From positions 1 to 64,000 of the forward strand of contig JANWXM010000010.1 in assembly GCA_025055285.1 (NCBI GenBank): a stretch of DNA of 64,000 nucleotides, read 5' to 3'. The DNA comes from Saprospiraceae bacterium (GTDB lineage Bacteria; Bacteroidota; Bacteroidia; Chitinophagales; Saprospiraceae). The notes below the pieces were generated by a model that saw only the letters and a list, made by a program, of their open reading frames with translations, did no database searches and was not told where the DNA came from. Positions 9,398 through 18,762 of the stretch are shown here, piece after piece (the stretch's first letter is position 1; the number at the start of each line of letters is the position of its first letter). The translations under genes were made by a program, and so were the position numbers.

Positions 9398-9420
9398 TTC
9401 GCCACACAGTGGTGTGCGAA
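9398..9420 (+). terminator. Imperfect hairpin after the EamA gene
   Basis: TTCG-C-CACAC pairs with GTGTG-CGAA with one bulged C and a 4-base loop. A T-rich stretch begins about 16 bases later, so it is a weak terminator candidate only. Confidence 0.3.
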
Positions 9421-9516
9421 TCTGGTGCCGCCTGCGTTTTTGTTTTTTTATTCTTTGCGACTTTTGTGGATGTTTGCATATTGTTTTTCTTCCTTACAAA
9501 CTCGCGCTAGTTACTC

Positions 9517-10269
9517 GTGTCTCAGGTGATCTATGGCTATCATCCGGTGGTAGAGGCGATTAAGGCCGGTCGGCCGGTAGAAAAGGTTTTCTTTCAACAG
9601 GGGCTGCGGGGCGAAGTAGAGCGAGAATTGCGCCTACTTACGCGGGAGCGAGGGATTCCGATGCAAGTGGTGCCTCGAGCGAAGTTGGACCGTCTTGTGC
9701 GCGGCGTTCATCAGGGAGTGGCGGCATGGCTGTCGGCGGTCGTGTATCAATCTTTAGAAGAAGCTTGGGCGGAGATAAGCCATCTTGGGTCGCCACCCTT
9801 GCTGGTTTTGCTCGATGGCGTTACAGATGTGCGCAATTTCGGCGCTATTTGCCGTTCGGCAGAGTGCGCAGGGGCTCATGGGGTTGTAGTTCCTCAATCG
9901 GGTGTTGCGCCCGCTAATGAAGCGGCGATGAAGGCTTCTGCTGGAGCGCTTGCCCGCATTCGCTTGTGCCGCGTGCGCAGTATCTATACGGCTTTAGAGT
10001 GGCTCCAGCAGCAGGAGGTGTGCGTTGTTGCTACAGGAGTTTCTCCGTCGGCTCGACTTCTCTTTGAAGTGGATTTTACCGGGCCTACAGCGCTACTGTT
10101 CGGAGCCGAGCATACTGGCCTTGCTCCTAGGTTGTTGCGTATGGCCGACGTAGTGGCGCGCATTCCGCAAGCGACTGATTTTGACTCCTACAACGTTAGT
10201 GTGGCTGCAGGCATATGTCTGTACGAAGCCTTGCGCCAGCGCCTTGTAAGTACCTCTGGGCTAGGCTAG
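9517..10269 (+). CDS. rlmB: 23S rRNA 2'-O-methyltransferase, RlmB/SpoU family
   Basis: 250-residue SPOUT-class RNA methyltransferase. The N-terminal substrate-binding domain (about 1-85; IYGYHPVVEAIKAGRPVEKVF, GVHQGVAAWL) is followed by the knotted SAM domain with its three motifs: NFGAICRSAECAGAHGVV, LLFGAEHTGLAPRLL and IPQATDFDSYNVSVAAGICL. The family methylates the ribose of a guanosine in 23S rRNA (G2251 in E. coli). Translation starts at GTG 9517, since the conserved QVIYGYHPV follows immediately and no upstream ATG fits. Other TrmH-family targets cannot be excluded. Confidence 0.9.
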   Translation: MSQVIYGYHPVVEAIKAGRPVEKVFFQQGLRGEVERELRLLTRERGIPMQVVPRAKLDRLVRGVHQGVAAWLSAVVYQSLEEAWAEISHLGSPPLLVLLDGVTDVRNFGAICRSAECAGAHGVVVPQSGVAPANEAAMKASAGALARIRLCRVRSIYTALEWLQQQEVCVVATGVSPSARLLFEVDFTGPTALLFGAEHTGLAPRLLRMADVVARIPQATDFDSYNVSVAAGICLYEALRQRLVSTSGLG

Positions 10270-10326
10270 GATTCGTTGCGCTAACGATTCTATTGTCAAG
10301 CAATCTAATGCCCTCCGCCCGTTGAC

Positions 10327-11853
10327 ATGAAGGTATTGTGGTTAGTCACCTTACAGTGTATTGGCGTTCTGTTAGCCTTATGCTGCAGTTTTTGTCAAAC
10401 CCAGCGGCACTTTATCACGGGTTATTACGCTAGTTGGCGTGTAGAGGAAGGTGGTGGTGCATTTGCGCCGCCAAATCTGGCTTACGGGCAGTACGACATC
10501 ATCATTTACGCCTTTTTGAGTGTAGAGGCTGATGGCTCCCTGTCGCTGATAAATCCGCAAAAGGACAAGGTGCTATTACTGGGTCCTTTGCGCGAAGGTG
10601 TACCAGCCGAATACCTAAAGTCTGCTGATCTGGGTAATCCAGCTCTTCATCAGCCGGGTCAACGCTTTGCTGACTATGCACACCGGCATCGCGTGCGGCT
10701 AAGTGCGTCGGTGGGTGGTTGGGTGCATTCAACACATTTCCCCTCAGTAGCTGCAGATCCCGCTCGGCGCACTCGTTTTGCCTCTGAGTGTGCGCGCATT
10801 ATCGAGCTGTATCACCTAGATGGTATTGACATTGACTGGGAATATCCCGGCGACCCGGCTCGACAGGGAACGCCCGCCGACCGCGGCAACTTCACGATTT
10901 TGCTTCGTCAAGTACGCGACACACTTCAGGCCTTGCGCTCGCGCCTGCGCCGCGACTTGATGCTCACCATCGCCTGTGGCGCTGCTCCTAAGCACTTAGC
11001 GGCCATTGACTGGCCTAAAGTCCATCAGCTAGTGAATGCTGTCAATCTCATGACATATTCCTTTTATGGCCAATGGGACGAAGTTTCTAATCATAACGCT
11101 CCACTATTTCCTTCGGCAAACGCTACTCAAATTGGCTATAGCTGTGCCGAAGCAGTGCAAATACTTATTCGGCACGGTGTACCTCCCGTAAAAATAAACC
11201 TTGGCGTAGCCTTCTACGGACGCACGCATCGAACAGAAGGTGCTCCAAGTCTTCATGCTAAACTCAGTGTTCAATCCGACAGCAGCCGCTCTGCGAGTAG
11301 AGGTGCAACAGCTTCTTATTCTGAAATCGTTCAGCAAATCAACCGGGGTTCCTTTAAGTATTGTTGGGACGATACGGCACAAGTGCCTTATTTAATCGAT
11401 ACTGCTCAATCCCTGTTCATATCTTTTGACGACGAACGCTCAGTTAGCCTCAAAGCGCATTATGCCCGTCTGAATGGCTTGCGCGGCGTAATGATTTGGG
11501 ACATTACGAGCGAATACTGCAAGGTGGATGGTCAACTCCGCACGCCACTAACTGATGCTATTCGACGCGTATTTTCAGGTAAAGAAATTTTGCCTTCGGT
11601 GTTGTCTGAGCCGCGAATATGTGTTTTTCCACGCGTCACTTACAGTGGGTTCCTTCATTTTTTTGTGCACAGCCCTGAGAAAGGTCGTACAGAAATTTCC
11701 CTATCAGATGCTCGAGGAAAAATCCTTCACACAGTCACCTTTCTCGGTTTTGGCCACACGATTGACATGCGCCTCTTGCCCAGCGGAGCGTATCGGATTC
11801 GGATGCGCTTCAATTCTCTGCCGCATGAAGAGACGAAAATCGTTAAAAAATAA
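10327..11853 (+). CDS. Secreted glycoside hydrolase family 18 protein (chitinase-like) with T9SS-type C-terminus
   Basis: 508 residues. A signal peptide (about 1-25, ending near CCSFCQTQ) precedes a GH18 TIM barrel: GYYASWRVEEGG on strand 1, SASVGGWVHS on strand 3, the catalytic DGIDIDWEYPG (D165, D168, D170, E172), then NLMTYSFYGQWD and a late RGVMIWDITSEY. All the acidic residues needed for substrate-assisted hydrolysis of beta-1,4-GlcNAc links are present. The last 80 residues form a short beta domain (SDARGKILHTVTFLGFG, LPSGAYRIRM) resembling a type A T9SS sorting domain, so export to the cell surface or medium is likely. Substrate may be chitin or another GlcNAc polymer. Confidence 0.88.
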   Translation: MKVLWLVTLQCIGVLLALCCSFCQTQRHFITGYYASWRVEEGGGAFAPPNLAYGQYDIIIYAFLSVEADGSLSLINPQKDKVLLLGPLREGVPAEYLKSADLGNPALHQPGQRFADYAHRHRVRLSASVGGWVHSTHFPSVAADPARRTRFASECARIIELYHLDGIDIDWEYPGDPARQGTPADRGNFTILLRQVRDTLQALRSRLRRDLMLTIACGAAPKHLAAIDWPKVHQLVNAVNLMTYSFYGQWDEVSNHNAPLFPSANATQIGYSCAEAVQILIRHGVPPVKINLGVAFYGRTHRTEGAPSLHAKLSVQSDSSRSASRGATASYSEIVQQINRGSFKYCWDDTAQVPYLIDTAQSLFISFDDERSVSLKAHYARLNGLRGVMIWDITSEYCKVDGQLRTPLTDAIRRVFSGKEILPSVLSEPRICVFPRVTYSGFLHFFVHSPEKGRTEISLSDARGKILHTVTFLGFGHTIDMRLLPSGAYRIRMRFNSLPHEETKIVKK

Positions 11854-11985
11854 GTGTTATTGAGGCTATTGACTGCTCGGCATCGGTGATTCCCCGCCGC
11901 TTGGAAGGGGCACTTTCTCTCTCTCTTAAAAAGCGCTTTGCTCTTTGAGAGCGGCGTACTTTCGCGCTAAATTGAGGTAGCTTTT

Positions 11986-13536
11986 ATGATAAACCAGACT
12001 ACATTGCCGACGAACCGCCGAAAAATCCGCTCTGCTCTTATCTCGGTATATCATAAGGAGGGCCTCGAACCCGTCGTCCGTCGTTTACATGCATTAGGCG
12101 CAACTCTCTATAGCACTGGGGGCACCCAAGCCTTTTTAGAAAAATTGGGCATACCTGTTGTTCCTGTAGAACACCTCACAGGGTATCCGAGCATCCTGGA
12201 CGGACGGGTAAAGACGCTGCATCCGGCCATTTTCGGCGGCCTGCTCGCCCGACGAGAAAAGGCCCACTTGGAACAACTCGCCCATTACAAAATTCCCGAA
12301 ATAGACTGTGTGATCGTAGACCTCTATCCCTTCGAGGAAACTGTAGCGACCACACAGGACGAAGCAGAAATTATCGAAAAGATTGACATTGGCGGCGTTG
12401 CCCTTATTCGAGCAGCGGCCAAGAATTGGGCCGATGTAGCCGTTGTGGCTTCGCGCGAAGAGTATGGCTTGTTTCTCGACATTTTAGAGCGCAATGAGGG
12501 AGAAACTACCGCGGCTGATCGCCGTGAATTGGCTCGCCGCGCCTTCAAGGTCACTTCAAACTACGATATTGCCATCTTTAACTGGTTTAACGAAGGCACA
12601 ACTGACGTCACATTTAAGTATTCTATCCATCGCTCCGACATTCTGCGCTATGGTGAAAACCCACACCAAGCAGGAGTTTTCTTTGGAGACTTTGATAAAA
12701 TTTTTGAAAAATTGAATGGAAAAGCTATATCGTACAACAATTTGCTCGACATCGATGCTGCGGTACAACTGATGCGGGAGTTTCATCTAGGCAAGCCAAC
12801 TTTTGCTATCTTAAAACACACCAATGCCTGCGGCGTGGCTCGTCGCCACACTCTTCTAGAAGCCTGGCGAGCAGCTTTGGCCTGTGACCCTGTCTCTGCT
12901 TTCGGCGGTATTTACATTACAAATACCCGAATTGACCTGCCTACAGCGACAGAAATCCATCGGGTTTTTTACGAAGTCCTCATTGCGCCCGACTTCGAAC
13001 CAGAGGCTCTGGATCTTTTACGAAAGAAACAGCAACGCATTCTGCTGAAAATTCGTGACTTTTACGTACGCCCGCGCAGTTTTCGCAGCCTGCTAAATGG
13101 AGTAGTAGAACAAGATACTGACCTCAAGACGGAGACGGAAGCTGACTTGAGGCCGGTGACTAAGCGGCTACCGACGCCCAAAGAAGTGGGCGAGCTACTC
13201 TTTGCAGTGCGGTGTGTCAAGCACCTGAAATCAAATGCCATTGCAATTGTCAAGGAGCGCCAGCTCATTGGCATGGGATGTGGCCAGCCCTCGCGCGTGG
13301 ATGCTTTGCGCCAAGCTATCGCAAAAGCACAAGCCTTCGGATTTGACCTGAGGGGCGCGGTAATGGCTTCCGATGCCTTCTTTCCCTTCCCCGATTGTGT
13401 TGAAATTAGCCATGAGGTAGGTATAACCGCCATTCTTCAACCCGGTGGGTCTATCAAGGACCAAGACAGTATTCGCGCCTGCGATGAGCGAGGAATGGCT
13501 ATGGTATTTACCGGAATTCGACACTTCCGGCACTGA
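11986..13536 (+). CDS. purH: Bifunctional AICAR formyltransferase / IMP cyclohydrolase
   Basis: 516-residue cytoplasmic enzyme for the last two steps of purine synthesis, AICAR to FAICAR to IMP. The N-terminal MGS-like IMP cyclohydrolase domain (about 10-150) shows SALISVYHKEGLEP, LYSTGGTQAFL, TGYPSILDGRVKTLHP and IGGVALIRAAAKN. The C-terminal formyltransferase domain has RYGENPHQAGVFF, ILKHTNACGVA, DPVSAFGGI, KHLKSNAIAI and DAFFPFPDC. Length is normal for the family. The gene is flanked by unrelated secreted proteins and is not in a pur operon. A run of pyrimidine-rich sequence precedes it, but no PurR box was recognised. Confidence 0.97.
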   Translation: MINQTTLPTNRRKIRSALISVYHKEGLEPVVRRLHALGATLYSTGGTQAFLEKLGIPVVPVEHLTGYPSILDGRVKTLHPAIFGGLLARREKAHLEQLAHYKIPEIDCVIVDLYPFEETVATTQDEAEIIEKIDIGGVALIRAAAKNWADVAVVASREEYGLFLDILERNEGETTAADRRELARRAFKVTSNYDIAIFNWFNEGTTDVTFKYSIHRSDILRYGENPHQAGVFFGDFDKIFEKLNGKAISYNNLLDIDAAVQLMREFHLGKPTFAILKHTNACGVARRHTLLEAWRAALACDPVSAFGGIYITNTRIDLPTATEIHRVFYEVLIAPDFEPEALDLLRKKQQRILLKIRDFYVRPRSFRSLLNGVVEQDTDLKTETEADLRPVTKRLPTPKEVGELLFAVRCVKHLKSNAIAIVKERQLIGMGCGQPSRVDALRQAIAKAQAFGFDLRGAVMASDAFFPFPDCVEISHEVGITAILQPGGSIKDQDSIRACDERGMAMVFTGIRHFRH

Positions 13537-13624
13537 TTTATTGCAGAACAATCTACTACATTTTATACGACTAATGACAAAAAACCCTTTTTGATTGACT
13601 TTCTTTGATGCATTTTTGTAGGCA

Positions 13625-15067
13625 ATGATGGGTTTACTAAAGCAGGAAAACATGAGTGCGATTTCGCGTGTAATGCTCTCTGCCTTCTTCGCTCTTTTGT
13701 GCGGCAGTGTTTCGGCGCAGCTCACCTTAGTGGTGAAATCCATTCCCGCGAATACCCCGCCAGGAGCAAAGATTTACGTGGCCGGAAACTTTAACAATTG
13801 GAATCCCGGTGACACCACCAAAATTTTAGCGCCTACGGGAAACGGCCACTACACCATTACGCTGAATCCTCCTATAGGACAGGTGAAATATAAGTTTACT
13901 CGAGGCAGCTGGGCCACAGTAGAAGGCAATGCCAATGGAGGCTATTTGCCCGACCGCACATGGAACTACACTGGTCAGCCTACTGTGCTAGAGTTGACTA
14001 TTCTGTCGTGGGAAGATTTGGGCAGTGTTAAATCTACTGCAGCACCCAACGTTAGCATCTTGTCGAATAGTTTCTACATGCCTCAGCTCAACCGATACCG
14101 ACGGATTTGGGTTTACCTTCCGCCTGACTACTCTGCTCAACCACAGAAGCGCTATCCCGTACTCTACATGCACGATGGCCAAAATCTCTTCGACGCGGCG
14201 ACCAGCTTTGCCGGAGAGTGGGAGGTGGATGAAACCCTCAATGCGCTCCACCAACAGGGCGACTACGGCTGCATTGTAGTAGGTATTGACAACGGTGGGC
14301 AATACCGTCTAGATGAGTACTCGCCGTGGGTAAACGCTCAGTACAACGCTGGCGGTCAAGGCGATGAGTATCTAGACTTCATCGTTAATACGCTCAAGCC
14401 GCATATAGACAGTGTGTTTCGCACGCTTCCTGGTCGTAAGACAACGGGAATTTTAGGCAGTAGCATGGGCGGCCTTATCTCCATGTATGCTTTTTCTGAG
14501 CGCCAGGATGTGTTTTCGCGCGCTGGTGTTTTTTCTCCATCTTTTTGGTTTGCAGGGACAAAATCGGCCGAGCACGTCGCTTCTCGACCTCGCCAAGGTG
14601 AAGCGCGAGTATATTTTTTGGCGGGAGGGAAAGAACCGGCTTCAGTAGCCCAAAACATGCAAATAGTTGCAGATTCTCTGAGGAAAGCAGGGTTCGGGTC
14701 AGACGAACAGTTTTTCTCCGTGCCCGCGGATGGCGAACATAGGGAATGGTTTTGGCGGCGCGAGTTTCCGCATGCGTATCGGTGGCTGTTTGCTGGAGTT
14801 ACCTCTTCTCTCGAAAGCGCTGAAGAGGAAACGCAAGCGCTGGGTCTATATCCAAATCCGGCAGGCACATGGGTGCGGTTTTCGGGCGTTGAGCCTGAGG
14901 AACCGTTGGAGGTTCAGCTTACCGATTTATATGCAGGAAAAATACGCACGGTATACCTGCGCGGAGGCGAAGCACTCTGGGTTGGTGACCTGCCCGCTGG
15001 CTTCTATCTGCTGCACATACGCGCGGGAAAAGGCCTGCGATACACCTTCAAACTAGTCCGTCCGTAG
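13625..15067 (+). CDS. Secreted esterase with N-terminal glycogen-binding-like fold and T9SS sorting domain
   Basis: 480 residues. After a signal peptide ending in VSAQ (about 1-36; ATG 13652 would give a shorter, equally good signal) comes an E-set/AMPK-CBM-like domain (about 37-135; AGNFNNWNPGD). An esterase-D type alpha/beta-hydrolase domain follows (about 150-400; RIWVYLPPDYSAQ, PVLYMHDGQNLFD, nucleophile elbow GSSMGG with S280). The C-terminal 80 residues are a type A sorting domain (GLYPNPAGTWVRFSG, LPAGFYLLHIRAG). The protein should act outside the cell on carbohydrate or other esters. It ends 9 bases from the convergent gene downstream. Substrate is unknown; feruloyl or acetyl-xylan esterases share this fold. 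Confidence 0.85.
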   Translation: MMGLLKQENMSAISRVMLSAFFALLCGSVSAQLTLVVKSIPANTPPGAKIYVAGNFNNWNPGDTTKILAPTGNGHYTITLNPPIGQVKYKFTRGSWATVEGNANGGYLPDRTWNYTGQPTVLELTILSWEDLGSVKSTAAPNVSILSNSFYMPQLNRYRRIWVYLPPDYSAQPQKRYPVLYMHDGQNLFDAATSFAGEWEVDETLNALHQQGDYGCIVVGIDNGGQYRLDEYSPWVNAQYNAGGQGDEYLDFIVNTLKPHIDSVFRTLPGRKTTGILGSSMGGLISMYAFSERQDVFSRAGVFSPSFWFAGTKSAEHVASRPRQGEARVYFLAGGKEPASVAQNMQIVADSLRKAGFGSDEQFFSVPADGEHREWFWRREFPHAYRWLFAGVTSSLESAEEETQALGLYPNPAGTWVRFSGVEPEEPLEVQLTDLYAGKIRTVYLRGGEALWVGDLPAGFYLLHIRAGKGLRYTFKLVRP

Positions 15068-15076
15068 CTATTTTCG

Positions 15077-15997
15077 CTATTGGGCGAGCACCTTCGGACT
15101 GAAGCGAAGGAGCCGCCCTTCTCCTTTCTTGCCTTCACTGGCAATGAAAAGCCGTCCTTTAGCGTCAAAGGCAATGCCTTCGGGCTGAGGCATGACATGG
15201 CGTTCTAGACGTGCGATGTAACGGACAGCTCCTGTCGTGTAGTCGAGCACTATCAGTCGTTTAGAAGCGGTGGAAATCACGTATATGTCGCCCGAGTGAG
15301 GATGAAGCGCAAGGCCAGATGGACTGAAGTAGTGAGGCTTCTCATCTCCTGCAGGCGGTAATCGCTCCTGAATGTACCGCGGGTCTATGCGATACACTGG
15401 CGTATCGAGCAATCGTTTGTTGCGTAAGTCGAAGGCATAAATACGGCGTTCATGAGCGCTGTCTGGGATGCCCTTACAGGCCAACAGCAGGGCGTAACGT
15501 CGGTGATCGAAACAAAGTCCCTCTACGTCATCGTCCTTAGTCAAGAACGTCTCGTAACAGGTAATACGCGGTTTTTGGCGTTTCCAGCGGGTAATCTCGT
15601 AGATTTGACCATTGCTTCTAAGGGCGTACAAGCGACCGTTTACCATCTCGACTCCCTCGAAGTCGCCTTTGTCGCGGAAGTGCACTCGCCTGCGAACTTC
15701 TCCAGTAGCTGCGTCTAAGAAAAACACCTCCCCGCGCTCGTCCGATATCGCACAAAGTACACCTGGCTCGCAGGAAGGGCTTAACCCAGAAATCTCCAAT
15801 AAGTCAGTGAGAGAAAAGAACAAGACAGTGTCTGGCGCCGATAGGGAATACGGCATGAGATATGACGAAAAGGCTGTATCCGTCTTCTGGCCGTTGAGCG
15901 CAGTGCACAACCCTATTGCAAGCCCTAGGGAAGCATTTCTAGCAAACCTGAAGCTCGCGATCTTTTGCACGACTCCGACTGCCCAGGCTCGTCGCAT
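15077..15997 (-). CDS. SdiA-regulated/YjiK-like beta-propeller protein
   Basis: 306 residues. A hydrophobic N-terminal segment (about 5-35) may be a signal or anchor. The rest is a set of propeller blades: LLEISGLSPS, CAISDERGEVFFLDAATGEV, GDFEGVEMVNGRLYALRSNG, DDDVEGLCFDHRRYALLLACKG, FSPSGLALHPHSGDIYVIST, PQPEGIAFDAKGRLFIASEG. This set of motifs matches the SdiA-regulated (YjiK) family, which is structurally like calcium-binding esterase-type propellers but has no established reaction. It is convergent with the esterase and likely sits on the outside of the inner membrane. Function unknown. Confidence 0.75.
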   Translation of the reverse strand: MRRAWAVGVVQKIASFRFARNASLGLAIGLCTALNGQKTDTAFSSYLMPYSLSAPDTVLFFSLTDLLEISGLSPSCEPGVLCAISDERGEVFFLDAATGEVRRRVHFRDKGDFEGVEMVNGRLYALRSNGQIYEITRWKRQKPRITCYETFLTKDDDVEGLCFDHRRYALLLACKGIPDSAHERRIYAFDLRNKRLLDTPVYRIDPRYIQERLPPAGDEKPHYFSPSGLALHPHSGDIYVISTASKRLIVLDYTTGAVRYIARLERHVMPQPEGIAFDAKGRLFIASEGKKGEGRLLRFSPKVLAQ

Positions 15998-16022
15998 CAG
16001 CTCTTTCTTTCGCGTCTAGCGG

Positions 16023-16463
16023 TCACTCTGAAAAAACTTCGATAGGGTGTACGCGCACCACTAAGTCTGTGAATTTCCCTTTGAAGCGGGTGGCCCGCAC
16101 GATGTGGTTGTCGATCCAGTGATAGTTGCCGCCGCGCGGCTTGCCAAAGATGATGCCATGGTACTTAAAACCATGCCGATGCAGCCACTCTTCAGTAATC
16201 TCCCGATGAGCCTCCGTGCGACTAGTGAAGAAATGGATGATGTGCCCCTCATCATACCATTTGTTAATCATAGCCAAAGCGTCAGGGTAGGGAAGTACTG
16301 TCTTCATTCGCTCCGGCTCTTCATTGGGCACGTCATCGCATATAGTGCCGTCAATGTCGATCAAGAAATTGCGAATGCCTTCGGGCAACGTCGGGCTAAC
16401 ACGCTCGCCTTTTTCGTTGAAAGATTCCTGCAAGAGTTGGCCTTGAGCATGCTGTTTATCCAT
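16023..16463 (-). CDS. HAD-superfamily phosphatase-like protein
   Basis: About 146 residues. The HAD nucleophile motif FLIDIDGTICDDV (Asp 36 and 38 from the chosen start) is followed by YPDALAMINKWYDEGHIIHFFTSR, which carries the motif II region, then HRHGFKYHGIIFGKPRGGNYHWIDN with the motif III Lys and a motif IV-like acid. It is a minimal HAD without a cap. I prefer ATG 16463 over ATG 16475 because a TACCTTTG promoter box lies at 16482-16489, which would place the transcript start at about 16475. Similar small proteins sit in capsule and sugar-phosphate loci of Bacteroidota, but substrate is unknown. Confidence 0.78.
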   Translation of the reverse strand: MDKQHAQGQLLQESFNEKGERVSPTLPEGIRNFLIDIDGTICDDVPNEEPERMKTVLPYPDALAMINKWYDEGHIIHFFTSRTEAHREITEEWLHRHGFKYHGIIFGKPRGGNYHWIDNHIVRATRFKGKFTDLVVRVHPIEVFSE

Positions 16464-16481
16464 GATGGTGTGCATTTAACG

Positions 16482-16509
16482 CAAAGGTATGCACGACTAC
16501 CCACACTAG
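16482..16509 (-). promoter_or_regulatory. Bacteroidota-type promoter of the HAD phosphatase gene
   Basis: Read on the minus strand, TACCTTTG (16489-16482) matches the TAnnTTTG -7 consensus; an ATTG about 20 bases upstream (16513-16510) is near the TTTG -33 element. Confidence 0.5.
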
Positions 16510-16863
16510 CAATGTCGCCTCGTATAAAAGGTATAACCGAAAGGCGCTTGAGGCCTTTCCATGCGCACTATGAGTATACCCCTACTGGTAATCTTCTTTG
16601 GGCCGCATGCGTGCAGCACTTAGGCGGGATTCTTCGCTGCGTTGCTGCGCAAAGACCGCCGACAGGGTTTCCAACCTGCTTCAACGTGCTGTGCTGCCCT
16701 GCAGCTGTATTGCAGCTGGCTTATTGAAAGCATGGCCTTGGCCCCGCTTCTCTGCTCGCAGAGGACGCGTTCTCGGGAGTTAGGAAGTACGTAGAAAAAA
16801 ATTACTTTTCTCTAACTGTAAATGGCTTGTGCGCTTGGGTCTGATTGTCTGTTCAATTCGAGC
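16490..16863. other. Intergenic region, nothing recognised
   Basis: About 370 bases between divergently spaced minus-strand genes. Apart from the promoter box at its left end I see no gene, RNA motif or strong hairpin. Confidence 0.4.
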
Positions 16864-17175
16864 CTATTTGGGCACGTCTCCAAAGGTGCTGCGCCATGCT
16901 ATCATACCTCCTATTAAATTACGCACGTGCTTGAAGCCTTGTGCCTGAAGAATAGCCTGAGCGGTAGCACTGCGCACACCGGAGCGACAGTAGACCACGA
17001 CTTCCTCTTCTTTGTACGCTTTCAATAATTCCCATTCCTCCAGCATACGTCCAACGGGTATGAGCCATCCGCCAATGTTAAACTCTTCGTGCTCCCAGGG
17101 TTCTCGTACATCTACCAGGATGACGGGCAAGCCCGTACGCAACTTTTCGCGAAGTTCTTGAACAGTGATATCCAT
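16864..17175 (-). CDS. Rhodanese-like domain protein
   Basis: 103 residues forming a single rhodanese domain. Visible are the strand/loop VILVDVREPWEHEEFNIGG and the active-site loop VVYCRSGVRSATAQAIL with the persulphide-carrying Cys63. The family moves sulphane sulphur to thiols or cyanide; single-domain cytoplasmic versions like this one often act in sulphur trafficking or tRNA/Fe-S sulphur supply. No signal peptide is present. It lies 130 bases downstream of the next minus-strand gene with no obvious partner. Confidence 0.88.
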   Translation of the reverse strand: MDITVQELREKLRTGLPVILVDVREPWEHEEFNIGGWLIPVGRMLEEWELLKAYKEEEVVVYCRSGVRSATAQAILQAQGFKHVRNLIGGMIAWRSTFGDVPK

Positions 17176-17305
17176 TGGAAAGAAGCCTACATTTTCGATG
17201 AAAGTTCAACTAAGCCGCAAATATCAGAAGGAGCACTCTTTATGCCTTCCGCTCCGGCAAGGTAGGCACAGCGGCAAAATTCTCTTTTGGCGAACCGCGA
17301 AAAAC

Positions 17306-18001
17306 TCATTTTTTAATGTATTGAGTCAACTCCATGCGGCTCTCAACCTCGCCCTTTCCGTTAAAAGAAACTGATTTCACCGTTCCTACAGGAGGGGCAT
17401 ACCACATCTCATTGCGCATTGTCTGTAATCCAAATAGTTGATATTCAAGGTTATAACTAATCTTATAGCAATTGAAGGAACCTGCAGGCGTAGTGATTGT
17501 CTCTTCTGCCTCAACTCGACGGTCTTTAATGAGGTAGCGGTTTTTCATCATTTGTACCTTACCCATGCGCATGGTTACTTCCATCTCGGCATTGGGTAAC
17601 GTTTGGCCAATTTTTAATTTATTAGGAAAAGTCAAGTCACCTCCCTTGATTTCTAGCTGTACCTCTGGATTTTCGCTCATTTGACCGATGGGTACGAAAC
17701 TTCGCATGCTCATAAAAAGAACTCCCTGATGACATTTAAGCGGCATGGAGTAATTGTGGATTTCCTTACCGCCTTTGGCCTGTTTGATTGTGACGTCGGC
17801 ATGTGCGATGAGGGTATCTTTTATCCGTTCGACGCTGTTAATTCGGTGCGTAGAGATGGTCTGTGCCCTGTTCTTTTTGTCGTAGGACGTATACTCGAAA
17901 ATCACGCCTTTCCGAAAGGAATCGAACATTTCGCTGCACGTTTGGGCTTGAAGAGCCGAACATAGGCTACCAAAAAAGAGTAGAGCAGTAAATCGGAACA
18001 T
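17306..18001 (-). CDS. Secreted protein of unknown function (DUF3108/TapB-like)
   Basis: 231 residues with a signal peptide ending near LQAQ (residue 20), then Cys22. The mature part is predicted beta-rich (FEYTSYDKKNRAQTISTHRI, GGDLTFPNKLKIGQTLPN, TPAGSFNCYKISYN, EMWYAPPVGTVKSVSFNGKG). The order of an early YTSYDKKN-type strand and a late TPAGSF...WYAPPVGTVK pattern resembles DUF3108/TapB-like periplasmic proteins of Bacteroidota. The activity is not known. The ATG is supported by the signal peptide. No operon partner is evident. Confidence 0.7.
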   Translation of the reverse strand: MFRFTALLFFGSLCSALQAQTCSEMFDSFRKGVIFEYTSYDKKNRAQTISTHRINSVERIKDTLIAHADVTIKQAKGGKEIHNYSMPLKCHQGVLFMSMRSFVPIGQMSENPEVQLEIKGGDLTFPNKLKIGQTLPNAEMEVTMRMGKVQMMKNRYLIKDRRVEAEETITTPAGSFNCYKISYNLEYQLFGLQTMRNEMWYAPPVGTVKSVSFNGKGEVESRMELTQYIKK

Positions 18002-18762
18002 GGGTACGTGTATTTTAAAAATTTGTAGAATCCCTATTCTATGAAGGTGCCTGTATTTTCTGTGCTAGCGGAATGCGAGAAACGCCCTGCAACCGGGAAT
18101 GCGCTACTTTCTAACTCAAGAGTGACGTGATGCAGGGCAGTTTACTTATGAGGGAGGTCATTTGTGGCAAAAATGTTCATCTCATCTTGATTTTTCAGCC
18201 AAAGGCCGTAATGAATTTATCAGAATGATGAGAGGGAGGATGATGAATAGAAAAAATTTATCGCGGCTGCAGCAAAAAATCTCCTCTCCGCGCGTCGAAG
18301 CGCCCACAAAGGTATTTCCCGTTCTTTATATGAGGTAATATTGTCTGTGCGCCCGACCGCTATCTCCACTTCTTTGAGTAATATTTTAACCCTAAATTGC
18401 TCATAACGAAGGGATAAGTAAATCCTTTAACTGCTCCATAAGCCGCGCTCTTTAGTAAAAAACTAGAGGCTAAAGGATGGGTGGATAGAGGGGATGGGCA
18501 TTCCAGACCGATATCTGTTCCATATAGGAGGCTGTTTTCCGGGCCCGGCGAAAGAGCCGCTTAAGTCTAAAGAGATAATTTTGACAGATAAGGAGTGCGT
18601 TTCTTGCGTTTCTTTGCCGCATCCGTAGTGGGGCTTAGCTTTCCTGTGGGAGTAATTGCTGCAGCCTGCGAGATAAAACTCCGGGCAAACGTTTCGACAA
18701 ACGTTTTGATGGATAAGTGACCTTACTGAGAAATTTTCTCTTTGTTTATCGACGCTACAAGC
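18002..18762. other. Long intergenic region upstream of the MFS transporter
   Basis: About 760 bases with no supported gene. Near its right end lie two palindromic AAACGTTT boxes 12 bases apart (see 18686-18706). The rest is mixed, AT-rich, and has no recognisable RNA motif. Confidence 0.45.
18686..18706. promoter_or_regulatory. Tandem palindromic boxes, possible operator
   Basis: CAAACGTTT occurs twice with a 3-base spacer (18686-18694 and 18698-18706). Each copy contains the perfect palindrome AAACGTTT. The 12-base period is about one helical turn, and the pair lies about 57 bases before the likely ATG of the MFS gene, a position suited to a repressor site. The binding protein is unknown. 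Confidence 0.45.

Noticed and set aside
16023..16475. Phosphoheptose isomerase as a name for the HAD protein
   Set aside because: The sequence is a HAD fold with DIDGT, not a SIS-domain isomerase; the name sometimes used for such proteins is misleading.
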